Source of the DNA: Vitis vinifera
Lineage: Eukaryota > Streptophyta > Magnoliopsida > Vitales > Vitaceae
Length of the DNA stretch: 64,000 bases
NCBI RefSeq assembly: GCF_030704535.1
Contig: NC_081821.1
Coordinates: 2,123,001 to 2,187,000, forward strand
Reading direction: 5' to 3'
This document shows, in pieces, positions 58,800-64,000 of the stretch. Both the position numbers and the translations under genes were made by a program. Below the pieces are notes generated by a model, which was not told where the DNA came from, did not search any database, and saw nothing but the letters and a program-made list of their open reading frames with translations. How positions within the stretch are numbered: position 1 is the stretch's first letter; each line of letters opens with the position of its first letter.

Positions 58800-61780
58800 A
58801 CTACGTTGTAAGAAAAATTGTCAATATGTTAAGGAAAATTAGCTGATCACATAATTAAAGGATGTAAATTGGGCCTGTTAGTCGGAAATCATGTTTGGAG
58901 CCCATGTCGGAGCAGGCTTGAGACCAATCTGCCCATGGACTAGTTGAAGCTCAACCACTGACAAAACCCATCCCTAAACATCCTGTTGAGGGACTTAAAT
59001 ACTTGTTCATCAACAATCCCCTTGCTAAATTCCTAAACCAAAAATCTAGGTTAGTTCAAAACCTCAATTTGAAGCCCAAGTTCCGGCCCAAAGCTGGTAT
59101 TAACCAATCTAAAGCCAGCTAGAACCCAGCCCGAGCCCAAGCCCAAACCAAGATTGCTCAAAAGGCTTGTCCTATATGGAAATCATGATTATATTATTTT
59201 GTGTTTTTCTAGACAAATGTCAAATAGAAAATTAAGAATATGTCTGAAAATTATTCTAAAAAAAAATAGAATAATATAAATAAATATACACATAATTAAA
59301 TCTATATTATTAAATAAAATATTAAAAAATTAAAACCATTATCAAATTATAAAAAAATAAAAAATAAAAAAAAGGTCTATATAACCATGCGACCTTTTAA
59401 ATCATGAGAAAAAATGGCTTTTGTATACCATAAAAAGGCCCTTTATTATTTCCTTTTGCTCTCTTTATTTGTTAGTCATCATCAAGCATGAGAATTTTTT
59501 TAGTACCTTTTATGAAGTAAAGACAAAGAAAGGCAAAGTAGGGCTCAACTTGCTCAGTTGCTCATAGCCAATATGTATAAAGCTGGCTTCAACTTGAATG
59601 AACTACAAGTTGGAGATGCATTAACTTATATACATAGTCCAAAGCAAAGAGTCTATTCATGCCAGCAAGATTCCAATCTTATCTCTTGCAGATATAATAT
59701 TTTTCTTCACTTTCTTTTTTTAATTATCATTCGTGAAACTTCCGAGTGCTTTCCTCCCCCCCTTTTTGGGGGAAAACGTGAAGGTTCCTGGTCAGCCTTG
59801 GCAACTTGGAGAGCCCCCCTTTGTTTTTGTTCATGGGTGTTTTTCAAGTGTAGTTGTTTGCTTGTTTGTACATAACTCATTGTATTCACCTTCCAATTGT
59901 CTTTCATCATTCATTGGGTTGTCCTATGGTGTGGTATCAAGTGATGGTTTTTCTATATGGGATTTTGATTACCAATGAGAAAAGATAACTTATTCTTTTG
60001 AAATCTATAATCGATATCATTTTCGTACATATTTTGCTCTTATTGTTCTTTACATAAGTTTTATCATTTTTTTTTATAGATGATTCGATGGAGTAGGTTT
60101 AGAATCTGTTTGGGAATGATTTTAAAAGCGGGTTAAGAGTGTTTTTCTTTTCATAAAAATTAGATATTTGACAACTCATTTTTTTTATATGAGTTAGATT
60201 TAGAACCGATGAGATAATGATTTTAAAATTGATTTGACTGAATTTCTATTTAAAATGTTGAAATAAACTTAAATTATTATCATTTAAGTAATCAATTCTC
60301 GAGCTTACAAGCGATACTATAGCAAAGAAAACAAGAATTACTTCAAAGATTCGATGTGTCGGTGAATAGAATTCAAATCCAATTTTAAGAAGAAAAAAAA
60401 ATCAAGCATTTTTCTTATGGTTTTTTCCTAAAGTGATGGGTCCATGCACATTAGAAAGAGTTACGTTTTTCACACATGCATAGTCAACAACCTATTGATT
60501 ACACATCATGATGACGTTGCAATTAAATTTGTTCACGAAATTGTCATTTGATCACAAACAAAACCACCCAACACATACACACATCATATGAATCATATCC
60601 TTATCAACAAAAGATAATCTTCATCAAAATTATCACTCTTCTTGGAAAGATACGTGACTCCCACCTCAAAAACATTTTATAATTTTTTTATTTATATATT
60701 CTATGTGAAATTTAATGTTATATTACCATATTATTATATATTGAATTTTATGGATAAAGATCATGCCATAAAAGGAAATACGTATATAATTAATGGTCAA
60801 TCTCACACGTTTCATAACCTAATTATCTTGGTGGACTTGATTTTCGATTTTTTTATTAAAAAAATGGTAATAAAATAAAATAAACACAAGACTATAAATA
60901 TAATATATTGAAGTTATGTTTGGATGCTTAAGTGGATTAACATGATTCGATCCTATTGATTTTCATGCAACTATTCCTAGCTAGTGCAACGATTTCACTA
61001 TATATCAAATTAATGTTACATAAAATGATATTTATACTAATTCTCGGGTAACGAAATTCCAAAGATATCCCTGAACCGTATCACTATCATTTGTCCTTAA
61101 CAATAAAAATATAAGTTTGAATGACAAATGCAATTGTTCCACTCTACTCCACTCCGATATTTGCTCATTTTTTTTATATATGTCTTTCCCTGAATATGAG
61201 CTACATACTACAAAAGATCAAAAAAAAACTATCATTATAAAATTATTAAAAATAAAAATTCTCACTTGCTTACTCCCTATCAAATATATATATACTTGAA
61301 AATAAAGATTAAGGTATTTGTGGTGTGGAAATATTTCGGTTCTCATTTTATAGTTACATTTATAACTTGGGGGTTGAGAATATGTCAACGAATTGGATTT
61401 TAGGCATTTAATAAGTTTTGATTTAGAGCACATCAAATACAAGAGTAGTTTAATAATAAATTTTATAAAACAATAAGATTTAATTACAAAATAATGAATT
61501 CTGACATTTGAATTTCATGACTACTAGGATTGGTGAGTCCGTACACACTGATAGTGACGTGGGGGATTAGACTCGTGCACGAAACCATCACCAAATTAAA
61601 AGCGTTGTCTACTTCGTCCAAAGCTTACCCCACCCATGCACGTCGACCTTCTCATTACCATTTTGCTGTTCTCAATTTTATTTTTTCCTTTCAAATCCAC
61701 CTGCCTCCTACCTAAAAAATTTTTTATTTATATTTTGCCTAAATCTATCCTAACTAAAACTTATTTTATATTTCTCATGC
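58800..61780. other. Intergenic DNA, no gene assigned
   Basis: Mostly AT-rich. 58870-59170 and 59600-59990 are closer to average composition, and the latter has open frames on both strands without recognisable motifs. Nothing can be assigned. Confidence 0.35.
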
Positions 61781-62235
61781 ATATAACAATAAAAGACTAC
61801 TTTTTAATAAAATAAGTCGCAAGAAATTAAAATAATTAATTATTTATTAAATATATTTACTTTAAATTTTGAAAAATTTTAGAGTATGGAGTTTTTCTAA
61901 TTCAAAATATAATTTAAAATTAAATAATGGTTAATAGTATTAAATATTAATATGTTTTTTTTAAATATTTTAATTTATTCAGGAATGAAGAAATAAAGAA
62001 AACCAATACATTACTTTTCGTATTTTAAAAAATCAAATATTTTGGTTTTTTTATTCAATTATAAATTTTTTAAAATAAATAATAAATTAACAAAGGTTAA
62101 AAGACAGTCATTTTGGAGTTTGAAAGCAACTTCTTTCTTCTTTTTTTTGGGAAAAAAATAAAATAACAAATACCACCTAAATTTCAAAAAGAATTTCAAA
62201 TTCATTCTAATAGAGATGGATGCCCAAAAAAATCT
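61780..62235. repeat. Left copy of a diverged direct duplication
   Basis: Aligns with 63533-64000. Shared landmarks in the same order: ATAACAATAAAA.ACTAC, TAATAAAATAA.TC, TATTTATTAAATATATTTA, TTAATAGT.TTAA, the end of a MITE-like unit (AACAAATACCAC(C/T)TAAA here, AACAAACACCACTTAAA there), then TTCAAATTC and ATGGATGC. The homology extends past the MITE ends, so the duplicated unit is larger than the MITE. Confidence 0.6.
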
Positions 62236-63532
62236 ATCTTATTGTCACCTCTCTCTTATTATATCATATCATGTGTCATCTTGTTATACCTTAATTTCAT
62301 TTACTCTATCTTGATCTCATTATTGTATATATTAATTTTATTTGTGACGTCCAAAATCCATATTATATTATATTTAGCCATCACTAAATCAAATACCTTG
62401 AATTTTAGAGGTTAAAGGTCAGTTGTTCCCCATCAACTCCCTTATTCAAATATTTTTTTCTTTGTTATTTTTAAAGCAATTTTTAAAAACAATAATTTTA
62501 TTCTTGAAAATAGTTTAGAAAACATGTTTAAAAGATTTATATTAAAAAAAACTATTACCCTTTATTTTTTTTTATTAATATATATACATATAGGCGGATG
62601 AAATTATGCATGTGTGAGCAACTTCAACTCCCTTATCGAGGCAATTTTTTCTTTTTGCTGCTTTCAGGAAACATTTTTAAAAACTTTTTTTTTATTCTTA
62701 AAAATATATTTTTTTTTGGAGATTTTGTGACTAAAGAATAATAAAAAACATTAAAAGCATTTTGAACAATTTTATATCCTACATAAATACATGTTTCATA
62801 TATGGATACAACTATAGTTTTAAAAATAAAATTCTCAAAAATTAATTTTTGATAACAATTTTTAAAATATTCCAAAATAGGTCACTTAAGCAATATATAT
62901 ATATATAGTTTCATGAATTTAATAATTTTATGAATACAATTTAGGATCATTTTGGAGATTAGGATGATGCTTGACAAAATGATTGAAATTCGAAGGGAAG
63001 AGAAGTTGATGTTTTGCAAGTAAACTAATGATTTGGAAAGATTTGGCCACGGATGGTTGCTGAAAGTTAGGATTTTTGTAGGCCAAGGAGTCCCAACAAA
63101 GGGCAAGTCAAGGGGTCCCAACAAAAGCACATACGTCCAAATATCCCTTGGATAAGGACGAACTTGCCTAATTTCACCCCACTTTTATATTTCCACATTA
63201 TTCTAATTAATAAAATTATTTTAAATTATTTGTTGGTATTACTTATTCTACATTAGTTTAATTAATAAAATAATGTGGTTTAACACTAAATTTCTATAAT
63301 AATTTTAATAAATAAAACATTAATTTTCTAATTTTTTATATAAATTTCTATATTTTATTTTAAATGTAACTCATAATTAAATTACTTAAAATGCAAATTT
63401 TTTAATAGAAATGTTTTATCTCAAAGTATTTTTAGAAGCGTTATTTATTAAGAAAAACACCAAAAGTGGTTTTTACCTTTATTTTAATAAAATATTTAAA
63501 TCACACGAGGTTGATACAAGAATTTCTCCAAC
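62236..63532. other. Intergenic DNA between the two duplicated copies
   Basis: AT-rich, without recognisable gene. 62940-63180 is slightly less AT-rich; nothing identified. Confidence 0.35.
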
Positions 63533-64000
63533 CTATAACAATAAAAAACTACTTTTAATAAAATAAATCATAAAAAATATAATAATTATTTATTTATTAA
63601 ATATATTTATTTTAATATAATAATATGTTTTAAAAATTAAAAAATGAAGGTTATGTTTTTTATTTTTATTTTTAAATAGAACTTAAAACTAAATAAGAAT
63701 TAATAGTGTTAAGTCTTAAGGTGTTTATTTTTTTTTAATATTTCATTTATATTGAGTATAAAAAAAAGTAAAAAAAAAATGAACATATAATAAAAAATAA
63801 AAAGTTTGATATTTTGATTTTTTTTTTATCTAATAAAAAAGTTTAAGAAATAAACAATAAGTTAACAATAAATAAATAATAAATAATTTAAAATCTGAAA
63901 GCAAATAGCTTTCATTAAAAAAAAAATTAAAACAAACACCACTTAAATTAAAAAAAAGAAAAATCAAATTCGTTTCAATAGACATGGATGCAAAGAAATT
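63533..64000. repeat. Right copy of the duplication, cut by the window end
   Basis: Counterpart of 61780-62235. It includes a decayed member of the same MITE family as 38134-38399 (AAATAGAACTTAAAACTAAAT, TTAATAGTGTTAAG, then ACAAACACCACTTAA at about 63933-63947). Confidence 0.6.

Noticed and set aside
59558-59978. Possible small gene with overlapping frames on both strands
   Set aside because: No motif, no start context or splice pattern, and frames open equally on both strands.

Overview
The window is nuclear DNA of a flowering plant. The genes have canonical GT/AG introns, plant-specific families are present (wall-associated kinase, DUF4228, a small RSPLG-type protein), intergenic DNA is AT-rich, and much of the rest is LTR retrotransposons, LINE tails and MITEs. 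The style of the repeats makes grapevine (Vitis) or a close relative my best guess. That is inference from memory, not a search result.

Layout. 1-6.2 kb is AT-rich intergenic DNA with a decayed repeat block and microsatellites. 6219-11393 is a decayed minus-strand Copia element with short LTRs and a perfect 5-bp target-site duplication (ATTAA). It carries two nested insertions, one of them a GC-rich hAT-type MITE with a tRNA-like core. 11810-17311 is an intact seven-exon deoxyhypusine synthase gene whose introns hold a Tourist-like MITE, a tail-only LINE insertion, and a LINE 3' end next to a foreign exon fragment. 17.3-23.2 kb is intergenic with tandem repeats. 23314-23523 is a small conserved plant protein gene. 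26291-34586 is a complete but mutated Copia element (LTRs, PBS, PPT, TSD AATGG), itself split by a 1.55-kb solo LTR (TSD ATATA). It sits in the promoter region of an intact wall-associated receptor kinase gene (34928-38033). A tandem second copy (39918-43566) is a pseudogene with several stops and frameshifts and another solo LTR (TSD CTTTC). Then come a DUF4228 gene (46305-46808, +), a two-exon gene of an uncharacterised plant family (49968-49246, -), and a Harbinger-transposase-derived nuclease-like gene (55095-53684, -). The region upstream of that gene contains a degenerate Gypsy reverse-transcriptase fragment. The last 5 kb is AT-rich with a diverged direct duplication.

The genes do not form a pathway; the main story is insertion history. 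The duplicated kinase region acts as a clock. The sequence flanking the second copy matches both sides of the Copia insertion upstream of the first copy, so it is an empty-site reference. The second copy also lacks the MITE found in intron 2 of the first. Several insertions can therefore be ordered from the sequence alone. I found no CRISPR array, no operon and nothing that looks like a wholly new multi-gene system. The most unusual items are retroelement-internal structures (a hairpin array in a Copia leader, paired hairpin repeats in a solo LTR) and foreign exon fragments carried next to or inside retroelements.
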